Assembly (NCBI RefSeq): GCF_022655595.1
Contig: NZ_CP093379.1
Location: forward strand, 26,001 to 90,000
Reading direction: 5' to 3'
DNA from: Ignatzschineria rhizosphaerae
GTDB lineage: Bacteria > Pseudomonadota > Gammaproteobacteria > Cardiobacteriales > Wohlfahrtiimonadaceae
Length of the DNA stretch: 64,000 bases
The notes under the pieces were generated by a model, which saw only the letters and a program-made list of their open reading frames with translations, ran no database searches and had not been told where the DNA came from. Positions 38,742 to 47,784 of the stretch are shown here, piece by piece. The position numbers were made by a program, and so were the translations under genes. The number at the start of each line of letters is the position of its first letter. Position 1 is the first letter of the stretch.

Positions 38742-38779
38742 AGCTTCAAAGAGATAACGATTTTTTGAAGCTTTTTTTA
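38742..38779 (+). terminator. terminator after grxB
   Basis: The stem agcttcaaa / tttgaagct is followed by seven T residues. Confidence 0.85.
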
Positions 38780-38908
38780 TACGCCAATAGTGTGATGAAG
38801 GTACCGATGGGCTAAAAGTAGTTATGGTAAGATGTAAAAGCGTTGATAAAAAAATTAAGCGTCAACAGGGCGCGCTATCAAGACAATAATAAATAAGAGG
38901 AGTCTAAA

Positions 38909-39802
38909 ATGCTAAACAAGCTCAATTACCGAGATTTACGAGCATTATATGTGTTTACGGTAGTTGCTGATTGTAAAGGCGTTTCAGCGGCGCAAACGAT
39001 TTTAGACATGGCCCAACCGGCGATTAGTAATCAACTTAAATATTTGGAAGATAAGTTTGGTTTTACGCTCTGCTTGCGAGGAAGAAGCGGTTTTTCTTTG
39101 ACTAAAGAGGGCGAAGAGGTTTATAGCGCTTGCTTACAATTAGCCGGAGATTTAGATCAGTTTTATCAAGAAATCTTACAGATTCAAAAGGTCAGTAGTA
39201 CGCTCTCAGGGGAGTTAAATATTGCCTTAATCGATGAATTACCACTGATTTTAAAAAAGCAGATCTCCAATACGATTGCTCGTTTTTATCAAGAGTATCC
39301 TTTAGTTGCTCTTAATATTGAGATCCTTTCGCCTCATGAAATTGAATCTCGAATCTTAAATAATCGTTTAGATATTGGGATTGGTTATTTTAGTCAGCAA
39401 TTAAAAGAGATTCTCTATAAACAGCTCATTGATGAGCGCCAGCAAATCTATTGTAGTCAAGCGCATCCGCTTGCGATAAAAGATAAGATTGATGTGGAAG
39501 AGTTATTACATCACCATTCTTGGGTAAGAAGAGGCTATAACCTAGATCCTGAAATAGTCCCCATTCGCCCCTCAAAGTTAACGGCAACCGCTAAGCAGAT
39601 GGAAACAACGCTCCTTTTTATCATGGCCGGCACGCATCTTGGTTATTTACCGGTAGATTATGCTACGCCTTACGTTAAAGAGGGGGTAATTATCCCGATT
39701 AGTGAAGAGTTTTCTTACTCTGTTTCTCATCATTTAATTACCAAAAATCCCAATTCCCCTTTGATTAAAATTTTTATGAAAAAGTTGTTGTTGTTACCGT
39801 GA
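38909..39802 (+). CDS. LysR-family regulator upstream of the hydroxyacid-oxidase cluster
   Basis: This 297-residue LysR protein has its HTH at about 10-68 (KGVSAAQTILDMAQPAISNQLKYLE). The effector domain follows (LDIGIGYFSQQLKEILYKQL). Its gene reads in the same direction as, and 440 bases before, the FMN oxidase gene; no divergent target is adjacent (grxB is upstream, same strand). It may therefore control the oxidase-YjiH-AruI group, but this is inferred from position alone. Confidence 0.88.
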   Translation: MLNKLNYRDLRALYVFTVVADCKGVSAAQTILDMAQPAISNQLKYLEDKFGFTLCLRGRSGFSLTKEGEEVYSACLQLAGDLDQFYQEILQIQKVSSTLSGELNIALIDELPLILKKQISNTIARFYQEYPLVALNIEILSPHEIESRILNNRLDIGIGYFSQQLKEILYKQLIDERQQIYCSQAHPLAIKDKIDVEELLHHHSWVRRGYNLDPEIVPIRPSKLTATAKQMETTLLFIMAGTHLGYLPVDYATPYVKEGVIIPISEEFSYSVSHHLITKNPNSPLIKIFMKKLLLLP

Positions 39803-40243
39803 TAGCAATCTAACTATCTGTTATTTAATGGTAAAAATTCTCTGGTATATTTTCTTATATATCAATATCTATATGTATAGATAATTTTTGGATTATGGAT
39901 AATTTAAGGCATACATGCCTACTATGTAGAGAGACAGGACTAAAAAAATAATAAAAAATCATTCGATAATAAGGATGAGATAACAGGTGGAGGATTGAAT
40001 CATGGGAAAGCGAGTTCTGAGAGTATTCATTTTATCAGCTATTTAACAGGCTTATGAGAGTATCTTTATATTATATAATATTGTTAATCGTAATGGTTAA
40101 TTATAGTAATTAATATAATTAATTTAACATCCTGTTTTAAAGTAATTTTTTAATATGAAAGTAAGTGCTTTATAAGTGTTTCTGCGCCATAAAATTATAT
40201 AAATAAATCATGACTAAAGTGATGTTAAATAGAGGATTGAATA
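39803..40243 (+). other. long leader region before the FMN oxidase gene
   Basis: About 440 AT-rich bases. A 14-codon frame with a strong ribosome site lies at 40002-40046 (listed separately). A trinucleotide-poor AT stretch (40070-40140) with tatataat-like motifs probably holds the promoter of the oxidase gene. The ribosome-site block gaggattgaat occurs twice, before the mini-ORF and before the oxidase start. Confidence 0.4.
40002..40046 (+). CDS. possible 14-residue leader peptide
   Basis: An ATG nine bases after ggtggaggattgaat opens a 14-codon frame (MGKRVLRVFILSAI) ended by TAA. The same ribosome-site block precedes the oxidase start 240 bases downstream. It contains two arginine codons but no run of them. 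It could be a leader peptide, or the decayed start of a gene related to the oxidase leader. Evidence is limited to the ribosome site. Confidence 0.3.
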   Translation: MGKRVLRVFILSAI

Positions 40244-41404
40244 ATGACTATTATCACCAATATTGAGGATTTAAGAGTCGTTGCTAAAAAACGTGTGCCT
40301 AAAATGATCTACGATTATGTAGATTCTGGGGCATGGACGGAAAGTACTTATCATGCCAATGAGGCTGACTTTCAAGATATTAAGTTAATTCAGCGTGTAG
40401 GCGTTGATATCTCAAATATTCAGACTCAAAGAGAGATTGTTGGTGTTCGTTCAACAATACCATTAGCCATTTCACCAACAGGTCTTGCGGGAATGGTTCA
40501 TCCGGATGGGGAGATTTTAGCTGCAAAAGCGGCGGCTAAATTTGGAGTCAGATATACCTTATCGACCATGAGTATTGCTTCATTAGAGGATATTCAAGCG
40601 GAAGTTGGGGAGCCTTTTTGGTTTCAATTATATGTTTTAGGGGGACGAGATTTTACTCTTCGTTTGATTGAGCGGGCAAAAATGGCAGGATGTGATGCAT
40701 TAGTACTAACACTTGATTCGCAAATGGTGGGGCAAAGGCATAAAGATATTAAAAATGGCCTTAGTGTGCCACCAACGCCTACTTTAAAAAACTGGATTAA
40801 TCTTATTTCTAAACAACGTTGGTGTTGGAATATGCTAAAAACGAAACGCCGAGAATTTGGCAATATCGTTGGTCATGTGGAAGGCGTGAATGATCGAAAA
40901 TCCTTTGCCGCATGGAGTTTACAACAATTTGATCTATCTCTTAATTGGAAGGATGTTGAATGGATTAAAAAAGCTTGGGGCGGAAAGCTCATTATTAAAG
41001 GTATTTTAGATCCAGAAGATGCATTAATCGCGAGTAGCTTGGGAGCTGATGCCGTCGTAGTTAGTAATCATGGTGGCCGCCAGCAAGATGGAGCACTTTC
41101 TTCTATTAAAATGTTGCCATCTATTGTTGATCGCTTAAAAGGAACCGGAACGGAGATCATTTTAGATAGTGGTATTCGTAGTGGGCAAGATCTTCTTAAA
41201 TCAATCGCTTTAGGGGCAACTGGGGGGATGATTGGCCGAGCCTATCTTTATGGGTTAGGCGCTTATGGAGAAAAAGGTGTGACGAATACCTTAGAAATCA
41301 TTCAAAAAGAATTTGAAACAAGTATGTCATTTACAGGTGTTACAGATATTGATCGCGTTGATTCTAACATCTTGATTGCCGCAACAGTTCCTAAACTGTT
41401 GTAG
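40244..41404 (+). CDS. FMN-dependent L-2-hydroxyacid oxidase/dehydrogenase
   Basis: This 386-residue TIM-barrel flavoenzyme of the lactate/glycolate oxidase family oxidises an L-2-hydroxyacid to the 2-oxoacid. Seen are the N-terminal VPKMIYDYVDSGAW (18-31), the FMN-binding SPTGLAGMVHPDG (77-89), Lys252 in LIIKGIL, the catalytic His276 and Arg279 in VVSNHGGRQQDGA, and DSGIRSG near the end. L-lactate is the commonest substrate (LldD type). The neighbours (a YjiH transporter and a 5-guanidino-2-oxopentanoate decarboxylase) make L-argininic acid, whose oxidation gives that decarboxylase's substrate, a plausible alternative. The start follows gagga. Confidence 0.88.
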   Translation: MTIITNIEDLRVVAKKRVPKMIYDYVDSGAWTESTYHANEADFQDIKLIQRVGVDISNIQTQREIVGVRSTIPLAISPTGLAGMVHPDGEILAAKAAAKFGVRYTLSTMSIASLEDIQAEVGEPFWFQLYVLGGRDFTLRLIERAKMAGCDALVLTLDSQMVGQRHKDIKNGLSVPPTPTLKNWINLISKQRWCWNMLKTKRREFGNIVGHVEGVNDRKSFAAWSLQQFDLSLNWKDVEWIKKAWGGKLIIKGILDPEDALIASSLGADAVVVSNHGGRQQDGALSSIKMLPSIVDRLKGTGTEIILDSGIRSGQDLLKSIALGATGGMIGRAYLYGLGAYGEKGVTNTLEIIQKEFETSMSFTGVTDIDRVDSNILIAATVPKLL

Positions 41405-41499
41405 ATCTTGAGCTTAGATATCATTTATTAAAAATAGAACCAATACATTAAATGCTTCGATATCAATAAAAAAATTTAAATTCGAAGTTAGGAGGAAAT

Positions 41500-42864
41500 A
41501 TGGGTATATCTAGTAGTCATTCGGAACAGTATCACATCGCTAGAAGGCGATTTATTATCTTTTCATTAATAGGGGTATTACTCTTTATTACACCATTACC
41601 TTGGAACGGTGAGTGGGGAGTAGGTGTAGGAATTTTGGCGGGGATATTTCGTTCATTGTTACCCCCTAATTCATTACAAGTTATAGCTTTGTCCGTTGTT
41701 GTATTATCATCAGTAGTTACTTTGATTGCTTTAATTTTTAAGCCTAAGATTTTTAAAGAAAATCAAAAGTTGAAAGAGCTTTTTTTGCCGGCATCTATTT
41801 GGATTATATTAAGAATGATTGGCGCAATATTTATTGTGATGATCTTTTTTCAGATCGGACCTGAATGGGTTTATAATAAAAATACCGGTGGTACGATCTT
41901 AAATGACCTGAACCCAACATTACTACCATTTTTCCTATTTGCAATTTTATTAATGCCATTCTTAGTTGAGTATGGATTGATGGAATTTATAGGGACCATG
42001 TTATCAAAACCATTTAGTCGACTTTTTAGACTTCCCGGACGCTCAGCTATTGATGCGGCAGCCTCATGGTTAGGATCGAGTGCCGTAGGAGTCATTATTA
42101 CAGCACAGCAGTATGAAAATGGATTCTATTCCGAGAGAGAAGCGGCAACAATTTCGACAAACTTTACCATTTCATCAGTAGTTTTTAGTTTTTTAATAGC
42201 CACAGTATTAGGTATTCCTCATTACTTTATTCCTTTTTATGCAACGGTCGTTTTTACGGCGATTATTATCGGCATTATTTTACCGAGAATTCCACCATTA
42301 AGCTTAAAGAAAGATACGTATTTAACGGGTAAAGTTCCAACAGCGGAAGAAGCACCTAAAAACGTATCAAGTTATAAATATGCGGTCAACCGTGCAATTG
42401 ATAAATCAGAGCATGCTCCTAAATTAAGAGTAGCGGTTAAAGATAGTGTCTTTGTACTCATGGATGTTTACTTTGGATTGATGCCGGTTGTTTTTGCAAT
42501 TGGAACGATTGCTCTAGCACTTTCGGAGTATACGCAACTCTTTAATTATCTTTCTTTACCTTTTTATTATCTTTTAGAGTGGTTTAATGTTCCAGATGCA
42601 AAAGCGGCAGCACCATCACTATTAGTTGGATTTGCCGATATCTTTTTACCGGCAGTATTAGGCGCATCGGTTGAAAGTGAAATGACCCGTTTTATTATTG
42701 CTTGTACTTCAGTAATTCAGGTGATTTACATGACAGAAGTAGGTGCTTTAGTAATTAAGTCTAAAATTAAATTGAATATTTTGGAGCTCTTTATACTCTT
42801 TATTTTAAGGACTTTAATAGGATTACCAATTATTGTGTTAGTAGCAAAATGGATTATTTTCTAA
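41500..42864 (+). CDS. YjiH-family membrane protein (nucleoside-recognition/Gate domain), copy 1
   Basis: The 454-residue protein has about ten membrane segments. It carries the Gate-domain pattern of the YjiH family: GTMLSKPFSRLFRLPGRSAIDAAASWLGSSAVGVIIT in the first half and AAAPSLLVGFADIFLPAVLGASVESEMTRF in the second. The family's transport substrate is not established. It is 95 bases after the FMN oxidase gene and 243 before the AruI-type decarboxylase. A second copy, alike along its full length, follows guanidinobutyrase at 48929. Repeated association with guanidino enzymes suggests uptake or export of a guanidino acid (inference). Confidence 0.85.
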   Translation: MGISSSHSEQYHIARRRFIIFSLIGVLLFITPLPWNGEWGVGVGILAGIFRSLLPPNSLQVIALSVVVLSSVVTLIALIFKPKIFKENQKLKELFLPASIWIILRMIGAIFIVMIFFQIGPEWVYNKNTGGTILNDLNPTLLPFFLFAILLMPFLVEYGLMEFIGTMLSKPFSRLFRLPGRSAIDAAASWLGSSAVGVIITAQQYENGFYSEREAATISTNFTISSVVFSFLIATVLGIPHYFIPFYATVVFTAIIIGIILPRIPPLSLKKDTYLTGKVPTAEEAPKNVSSYKYAVNRAIDKSEHAPKLRVAVKDSVFVLMDVYFGLMPVVFAIGTIALALSEYTQLFNYLSLPFYYLLEWFNVPDAKAAAPSLLVGFADIFLPAVLGASVESEMTRFIIACTSVIQVIYMTEVGALVIKSKIKLNILELFILFILRTLIGLPIIVLVAKWIIF

Positions 42865-43107
42865 AGAATCTTATTAAGATTGCACGTGATCTGTAATTCT
42901 TAAGGTGTTATAGGAAAAATCAGTGTTATTTTTCCTACTAATATTGATATCTCAATGATTATAGGTCTAATGAGCATGAAATTAATGAGTCAAGATTAAT
43001 AAGTGCAGAACAGAGGATTAAAGGTGTAATTGAATAACCTAATAAAGAATAGATCCCTAATAAACTGATAAAAATAAACGATAACAATAGATAGAGGAGT
43101 TGTTGAA

Positions 43108-44745
43108 ATGACGAAGCAATTGATCACTTGTGGTGAGTATTTAGTAAAGCAGCTTGAAGCTTATGGCATTGAGACGATCTTTGGAATTCCCGGCGTTCAT
43201 ACCATTGAGCTTTACCGAGGCTTGCCACAAACCACCTTAAAACATATCACGCCGCGCCATGAGCAAGGCGCTGGGTTTATGGCAGATGGCTATGCGAGGG
43301 TGAAAGGAAAGCCTGCCGCTTGCTTTATCATTACAGGCCCTGGAATGACCAATATCTTAACGGCAATGGGGCAAGCTTACGCAGACTCTATTCCCATGTT
43401 AGTGATTTCCAGTGTTAACGAGAGGGCAACACTTGGCATGAAGCAAGGGCGATTACATGAACTTTATAGCCAAAAAGATGTGGTTTCTGGAGTTTGTGAG
43501 TTTAGTCATACCGTATTAGATCCTTGTGAATTGCCGGAGATCTTAGCAAAAGCTTTTACAGTATTTAATAGCGAGCGTCCACGCCCTGTACATATTGAGA
43601 TTCCGACAGATGTGATTACAAAATTAGTAGATATGCCGATTTATACTTCATCAAGATTATATCGCCCAGAAGTCAGTCAAGAGGCACTAGAAGATGTTAC
43701 GGAGCATTTAGCGAGTGCTAAAAATCCTTATCTATTAGTGGGGGGCGGTGCGATTAATGCTGATACTGATGAGTTAGTTAAAATTGCAGAGAGCTTTGAT
43801 ATGCCAGTACTCTATACCGTTAATGGTAAGGGAGTATTTCCGCCTGATCATCCACTTGCGATTGGCTCTTATCAAACCACAGAAATTGTGCGTGAAGAGA
43901 TTTTAAAAGCCGATGTTGTGTTAGCCATTGGCACCGAGCTTGGTGAGACGGATTATGATGTGGCATTTAATGGGGAGTTTAAATTAAGTGCGAAAGTCAT
44001 TCGTGTTGATATCGACCCTGAGCAGCTCCATAGTAATTTCCTCTCAACGATAGGCATTGTCAGTGATGCGAAAAGCTTTATTCATGGGCTGGCTACTTAC
44101 TTAACCACTCAAAAAATGCCGGTCAAATTTAGTACTCAAAGTGCTGGAGTGACAAAGGTTCGTTCAATTAAAGAGCGCCTAGCAACGGCATTTCCTAAGG
44201 AGTGGGATGTTCAATATCAAGTGTTGAAGATCTTACAAGAAAATGCGCCTAATATGGTGTTTGTGGGGGATTCAACGCAGATTGTCTATTCGGGGAACTT
44301 TCTCTTTGAAACGAACCAAACTCGTAAATGGTTTAACTCAGCAACAGGTTACGGCACTTTAGGGTATGGATTGCCGGCGGCAATTGGCGCTAAGATTGCC
44401 AATCCTGAGCAACCGGTTGTCTCTTTAATGGGGGATGGCGGTATTCAATTTAGCTTGCCAGAGCTTGCCACAGCGGTTGAGGAGAAGCTGGGGCTTATCG
44501 TACTTTTATGGAATAACTTTGGTTATCAAGAGATTAAACGCTCCATGATCAATCATGGAATTCCAACAATTGGCGTTGATATCTATACGCCGGACTTTAT
44601 CACTATTGCCAAGGGCTTTGGTTGTGAAACAATTGAAATTACAAGTATGGATCAGCTGCAAAGCGCGGTATTAGTCGCGCAAAAAAGTGATGTGCCAGTG
44701 ATTATTCAATTAGATGAAGCAAAGCTTTACGAAGAAATACAATAG
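43108..44745 (+). CDS. aruI: 5-guanidino-2-oxopentanoate decarboxylase (AruI type)
   Basis: This ThDP-dependent enzyme removes CO2 from 5-guanidino-2-oxopentanoate (the deamination product of arginine), giving 4-guanidinobutyraldehyde. The 545 residues show the three usual domains: Pyr domain with the activating Glu52 in TPRHEQGAGFMADGYAR, central domain, and PP domain with the diphosphate motif GDGGIQFS...LWNN. The N-terminal FGIPGVHTIELYRGL and GPGMTNILTAMGQAYADSIPML strings are characteristic of Pseudomonas AruI rather than acetolactate synthase. Guanidinobutyrase downstream at 47785 supports the assignment. The aldehyde dehydrogenase linking the two is not in the window. Confidence 0.85.
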   Translation: MTKQLITCGEYLVKQLEAYGIETIFGIPGVHTIELYRGLPQTTLKHITPRHEQGAGFMADGYARVKGKPAACFIITGPGMTNILTAMGQAYADSIPMLVISSVNERATLGMKQGRLHELYSQKDVVSGVCEFSHTVLDPCELPEILAKAFTVFNSERPRPVHIEIPTDVITKLVDMPIYTSSRLYRPEVSQEALEDVTEHLASAKNPYLLVGGGAINADTDELVKIAESFDMPVLYTVNGKGVFPPDHPLAIGSYQTTEIVREEILKADVVLAIGTELGETDYDVAFNGEFKLSAKVIRVDIDPEQLHSNFLSTIGIVSDAKSFIHGLATYLTTQKMPVKFSTQSAGVTKVRSIKERLATAFPKEWDVQYQVLKILQENAPNMVFVGDSTQIVYSGNFLFETNQTRKWFNSATGYGTLGYGLPAAIGAKIANPEQPVVSLMGDGGIQFSLPELATAVEEKLGLIVLLWNNFGYQEIKRSMINHGIPTIGVDIYTPDFITIAKGFGCETIEITSMDQLQSAVLVAQKSDVPVIIQLDEAKLYEEIQ

Positions 44746-44789
44746 CTTATTTTTTCCCAAGATAGATTATCTGTTGTGTAACCCGAGGG

Positions 44790-44827
44790 TTGGTGTCATT
44801 CTTGACTCATTATAAGAATGACAACCA
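44790..44827 (+). other. inverted repeat between aruI and the cupin gene
   Basis: ttggtgtcattctt ... aagaatgacaaccaa forms a 14-bp stem with one bulge and a ten-base loop, 45 bases after aruI. There is no T-run, so it is more likely an operator or mRNA-processing hairpin than a terminator. Confidence 0.45.
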
Positions 44828-44853
44828 ATCATATAATCATATAGGGGGCAGAC

Positions 44854-45186
44854 ATGGATTATCCTGTATCGGATATTACGCATATTAATGAGTTAGAAAT
44901 CTCTAAAATTATTCCTGATTTACCAAAGCCGTTTATCATTTTATTTGAGCGGCATGATATTTCGGTTGAGCTTTTTAGACCGGATAAAGTGGATCAACAA
45001 ACGCCTCATGATCGAGATGAGATCTATATTATTAGTTCAGGCAGTGGAACATTTCGAAGAGAAACGGAATATATTAATTTTACTGCCGGAGATTTCATCT
45101 TTGTTGCCAGAGGAAAAGATCACCGATTTGAAAGTTTTACGGATGACTTTAGAACATGGGTAATCTTTTTTGGTCCTAAAATTTAA
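44854..45186 (+). CDS. small cupin protein
   Basis: The 110-residue single-domain cupin has both motifs: PHDRDEIYIISSGSGTFRRE (motif 1 with H and E metal ligands) and FTAGDFIFVARGKDHRFE (motif 2 ending in the histidine ligand). It probably binds a metal and acts as an isomerase, dioxygenase or effector sensor. It follows aruI by 108 bases on the same strand, so a role with guanidino-acid breakdown is possible. Ribosome site aggggg. Confidence 0.8.
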   Translation: MDYPVSDITHINELEISKIIPDLPKPFIILFERHDISVELFRPDKVDQQTPHDRDEIYIISSGSGTFRRETEYINFTAGDFIFVARGKDHRFESFTDDFRTWVIFFGPKI

Positions 45187-45198
45187 ATAATATAAAGA

Positions 45199-45359
45199 TA
45201 TAGTGAAATCGGTTTAAGAGTGATTGAATCAGATTGCCGGCGCATCGGTTATGAGAAGCGCAAGAATAGTTCTATCCGGCATCGTGCAAGCTAATTTGAT
45301 ACATAATCTTGTACCCTTAATATTTTTAAAGTAGTGTTTCTTAAACCGAATCTACTATA
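45199..45359 (+). repeat. Correia-like element, best-preserved copy
   Basis: 161 bp with terminal inverted repeats tatagtgaaatcggtttaag and cttaaaccgaatctactata (17 of 20 bases pair). The core is agattgccggcgcatcgg, ttatgagaagcgcaagaata, gttctatccggcatcgtgca, then an AT-rich right arm. There is no reading frame. Termini, size and TA ends resemble neisserial Correia elements (TATAGTGGATTAA...). Confidence 0.85.
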
Positions 45360-45409
45360 AAATGCCGGTAATGATTTTTTATAGAGAGATTTTACCGGCA
45401 TTTTTGTGA

Positions 45410-45931
45410 CTATTGTTGTTTAAAATCTCGTAACTTATAGAGCCAATCGCCAAGATTCTCTTCGAGCGCTCTTTGTGTTGTTTCAGGAATAAGTTTGTAA
45501 AGCTTTTTTTCAAGATCAACGTGTTGATAGATTAGTTCATCGATGAGCTTTAATCCTTTTTCATTTAAGGAAACCCTCATACTTCTAGCATCGATAGGAT
45601 TTGGCACGCGTGTGATTAAGCCCTTTTTTTGTAATTGCTGTAGGCGATTTGTCATAGTGCCGGAGGTAATCATGAGAGTAGAGAAGAGCTCTGTCGGCGT
45701 TAACTCATAAGGTTTTCCTGCCCGGCGAAGCGTTGCAAGTACATCAAATTCGCCGCGATTAATCTGATATGTGCCATATAATTTTTCTAATTCTTCAGAA
45801 ATAATAATGGTGCAATTGATTAATCTGCCAATCAGCAGCATCTCTTTACTCTCTAAATCTGGCTTTTCTCGTTGCCACTGCGAAATAGCATGAGAGATAT
45901 GATCATTATCTTTCTTGATTTTTTTGCTCAC
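45410..45931 (-). CDS. MarR-family regulator
   Basis: This 173-residue MarR protein has the winged HTH at about 60-120 (ELTPTELFSTLMITSGTMTNRLQQLQ; wing ITRVPNPIDARSMRVSLNEKG) between dimerisation helices. A GTG start at 45931 is chosen because gagg precedes it; a TTG at 45946 is in frame but lies inside an operator palindrome. It diverges from the EamA gene at 46003, and two matching palindromes occupy the gap, so it likely represses both itself and that transporter until a ligand binds. Confidence 0.9.
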   Translation of the reverse strand: MSKKIKKDNDHISHAISQWQREKPDLESKEMLLIGRLINCTIIISEELEKLYGTYQINRGEFDVLATLRRAGKPYELTPTELFSTLMITSGTMTNRLQQLQKKGLITRVPNPIDARSMRVSLNEKGLKLIDELIYQHVDLEKKLYKLIPETTQRALEENLGDWLYKLRDFKQQ

Positions 45932-45932
45932 T

Positions 45933-45950
45933 TGTCTTGACCTCAAGATA
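45933..45950. promoter_or_regulatory. MarR operator 1
   Basis: tgtcttgacctcaagata is an 18-bp palindrome (tatcttga-N2-tcaagata consensus). It overlaps the marR ribosome site. Confidence 0.65.
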
Positions 45951-45968
45951 AATAGGTTTAATATAAAC

Positions 45969-45986
45969 TATCTTAACATCAAGATA
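45969..45986. promoter_or_regulatory. MarR operator 2
   Basis: tatcttaacatcaagata matches operator 1 closely. The centres are 36 bp apart. It lies 17 bases before the EamA start codon, where bound repressor would block transcription or initiation. Confidence 0.65.
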
Positions 45987-46002
45987 CTTTGAAGGATAGG
46001 TT

Positions 46003-46854
46003 ATGCCCCTCTTTATTATTGCATTGCTAACAGCATTAACGCCCATTATGTGGGGATCGACATATATAGTGACAACCGAATTGTTACCCAGTGGACATCC
46101 TTTCTTAGCGGCATTATTACGAGTATTGCCGGCCGGAATCCTCTTAATTCTCTGGACAAGAAAGTTTCCAAAGGGGAAAGAGTGGTTAAAGGTGATTATT
46201 CTTGGCATTTTAAATATCGGTATTTTTCAAGTTATGCTCTTTGTTGCCGCTTATCGTTTACCAGGGGGGCTTGCTGCAATTTTAGGCGCGATTCAACCGA
46301 TTATTGTCTTAGTTTTAATGGCTTCGATTGCTAAAATGCGTATTCCAAGTGCTGCGTGGATTGCGGCCATTGTGGGAGTAATAGGAATGGTGGCGATGCT
46401 CTATTCACCTAATATGCAGGTTGATTTTATTGGGGTGATTGCAGCGCTATTAGGTGCTTTATCGATGGCTTGTGGAACCTTTTTAAGCCGTTTTTGGCGC
46501 GTAGATCTACCATTAACGGCATTTACTGGCTGGCAGCTTTTCTTTGGTGGGCTTATTATCTTACCGGTATTTTTAAGCTTTGAGAGCTGGCCAGAGATGA
46601 CGCTGAAAAATATTTTAGGGTATAGTTATCTCTGCCTTTTTGGCGCGCTTTTAGCCTATCTCTTATGGTTTCAAGGAATTAAACGCTTATCGCCGGCAGT
46701 TGTATCGAGTATTGGTTTGTTAAGTCCTGTTACCGCATTTTTCTTAGGCTGGATCTTTTTGGGAGAACGTTTAACATTGGTTTCTATGATTGGATTTATC
46801 ATGATTTTAGGGTCTATTTATGCTATTCAAAAAGCATTACGCCCGAAGTCATAA
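46003..46854 (+). CDS. EamA-family transporter
   Basis: This 283-residue ten-helix DMT transporter starts with the usual ALTPIMWGSTYIVTTELLP and closes its second repeat with SSIGLLSPVTAFFLGWIFLGERLT. Export of amino acids or drugs is typical for this group. It is divergent from marR with twin operators, so it is likely induced by the exported compound. A NUDIX gene follows 31 bases downstream. Confidence 0.88.
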   Translation: MPLFIIALLTALTPIMWGSTYIVTTELLPSGHPFLAALLRVLPAGILLILWTRKFPKGKEWLKVIILGILNIGIFQVMLFVAAYRLPGGLAAILGAIQPIIVLVLMASIAKMRIPSAAWIAAIVGVIGMVAMLYSPNMQVDFIGVIAALLGALSMACGTFLSRFWRVDLPLTAFTGWQLFFGGLIILPVFLSFESWPEMTLKNILGYSYLCLFGALLAYLLWFQGIKRLSPAVVSSIGLLSPVTAFFLGWIFLGERLTLVSMIGFIMILGSIYAIQKALRPKS

Positions 46855-46885
46855 ACCGGTTATGACCTTTTGATTTGAGAAAAAA

Positions 46886-47302
46886 ATGATGAAAATAGTC
46901 AATCTTATTGTGGTGTTTAATCCTGATGAAACAAAAGTTTTAATGTGCCAAAGAACAAGGGATCCTTATTTAGGGCTGTATAACTTTGTGGGTGGCAAGG
47001 TTGATCCGGGAGAAGATCTGCTTGAGGCAGCTTATCGTGAGCTTTTTGAAGAGACAGGGATTGAAAAGGGAGATATTGCTTTGACGCACATGATTGACTA
47101 TATCTATCCGATCGATCAGTTAACGATGAATATCTATTATGGTGTTTTAAATAAGGAAGTTGTTCTGATTGAAGAGAAGCAACCGCTTTTATGGTTTGAT
47201 GTGACGCAGAATTTTATGGCGGTAAGCTTTGCCGGCAATGGTAATCTCTATCATATGGTGGAATGTGCGAAATATTACTTAACCAAAGCAAAGGCTCAAT
47301 AA
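46886..47302 (+). CDS. NUDIX hydrolase
   Basis: The 138-residue protein has a complete Nudix box, GKVDPGEDLLEAAYRELFEETGI (about residues 37-59), which matches GX5EX7REUXEEXGU. Such enzymes cleave nucleoside diphosphate derivatives; MutT-like oxidised-nucleotide clearance is a common role. It is 31 bases after the EamA gene and likely co-transcribed. Two adjacent ATG codons leave the first residue open. Confidence 0.9.
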   Translation: MMKIVNLIVVFNPDETKVLMCQRTRDPYLGLYNFVGGKVDPGEDLLEAAYRELFEETGIEKGDIALTHMIDYIYPIDQLTMNIYYGVLNKEVVLIEEKQPLLWFDVTQNFMAVSFAGNGNLYHMVECAKYYLTKAKAQ

Positions 47303-47389
47303 CCACTCAAAGGAAGTTAAGGACTATAAAAGGATTCCATATTCCATGGTGATATAGGGAAATAGGCGATTCGCTTTAAAAAATCGAGT

Positions 47390-47545
47390 CTTAAACAGCG
47401 AGCATGGGATTTTAGAAAGAGCACGAAACATTCCTTATAGCCTTGTATCAATCTATAAAGGTACGTCTTAAACAATGCATTAAAAAATGCCGGATAGAAT
47501 AACTTTTTATTGTTAATAGCCGATGCGCCGGTATTTCAATAAGCC
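47390..47545. repeat. composite repeat, degenerate copy
   Basis: gagtcttaaacagcgagcat, gaaagagcacgaaacattcc and caatctataaaggtacgtct repeat the module at 9352. The right part (tgccggatagaa, aatagccgatgcgccgg) is the Correia-like core in reverse, and its terminus has decayed. It contains no gene. Confidence 0.6.
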
Positions 47546-47591
47546 GGTTTTGAATCTTTGCACTCTAATTCTTGGTGATAGTTAATTTTGG

Positions 47592-47623
47592 AAAATCGTC
47601 AGAGCCTTTCTGGCGATTTTTTT
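47592..47623 (+). terminator. terminator downstream of the NUDIX operon
   Basis: The stem aaatcgtcaga / tctggcgattt (one G-U) is followed by seven T residues. It lies beyond the repeat, 290 bases after the NUDIX gene. Confidence 0.75.
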
Positions 47624-47784
47624 GTCTAATTTTTGTGAGCGCTCTGTTAATGCCAGCGGATAATACATATTAAAATGAATATGTATACTTATGAATAAGT
47701 TAATAGAATAAACCACAAAACCTGCCTAATATGAATTGAACACAAAAATAATAGTAATGTTTGTCTAATGATGGAGGATGACTT

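Noticed and set aside
42911..42937. Hairpin taggaaaaat...atttttccta after YjiH copy 1 as a terminator
   Set aside because: The stem is AT-rich and lacks a T-run after it; it may be only a weak stop, so it was not listed.
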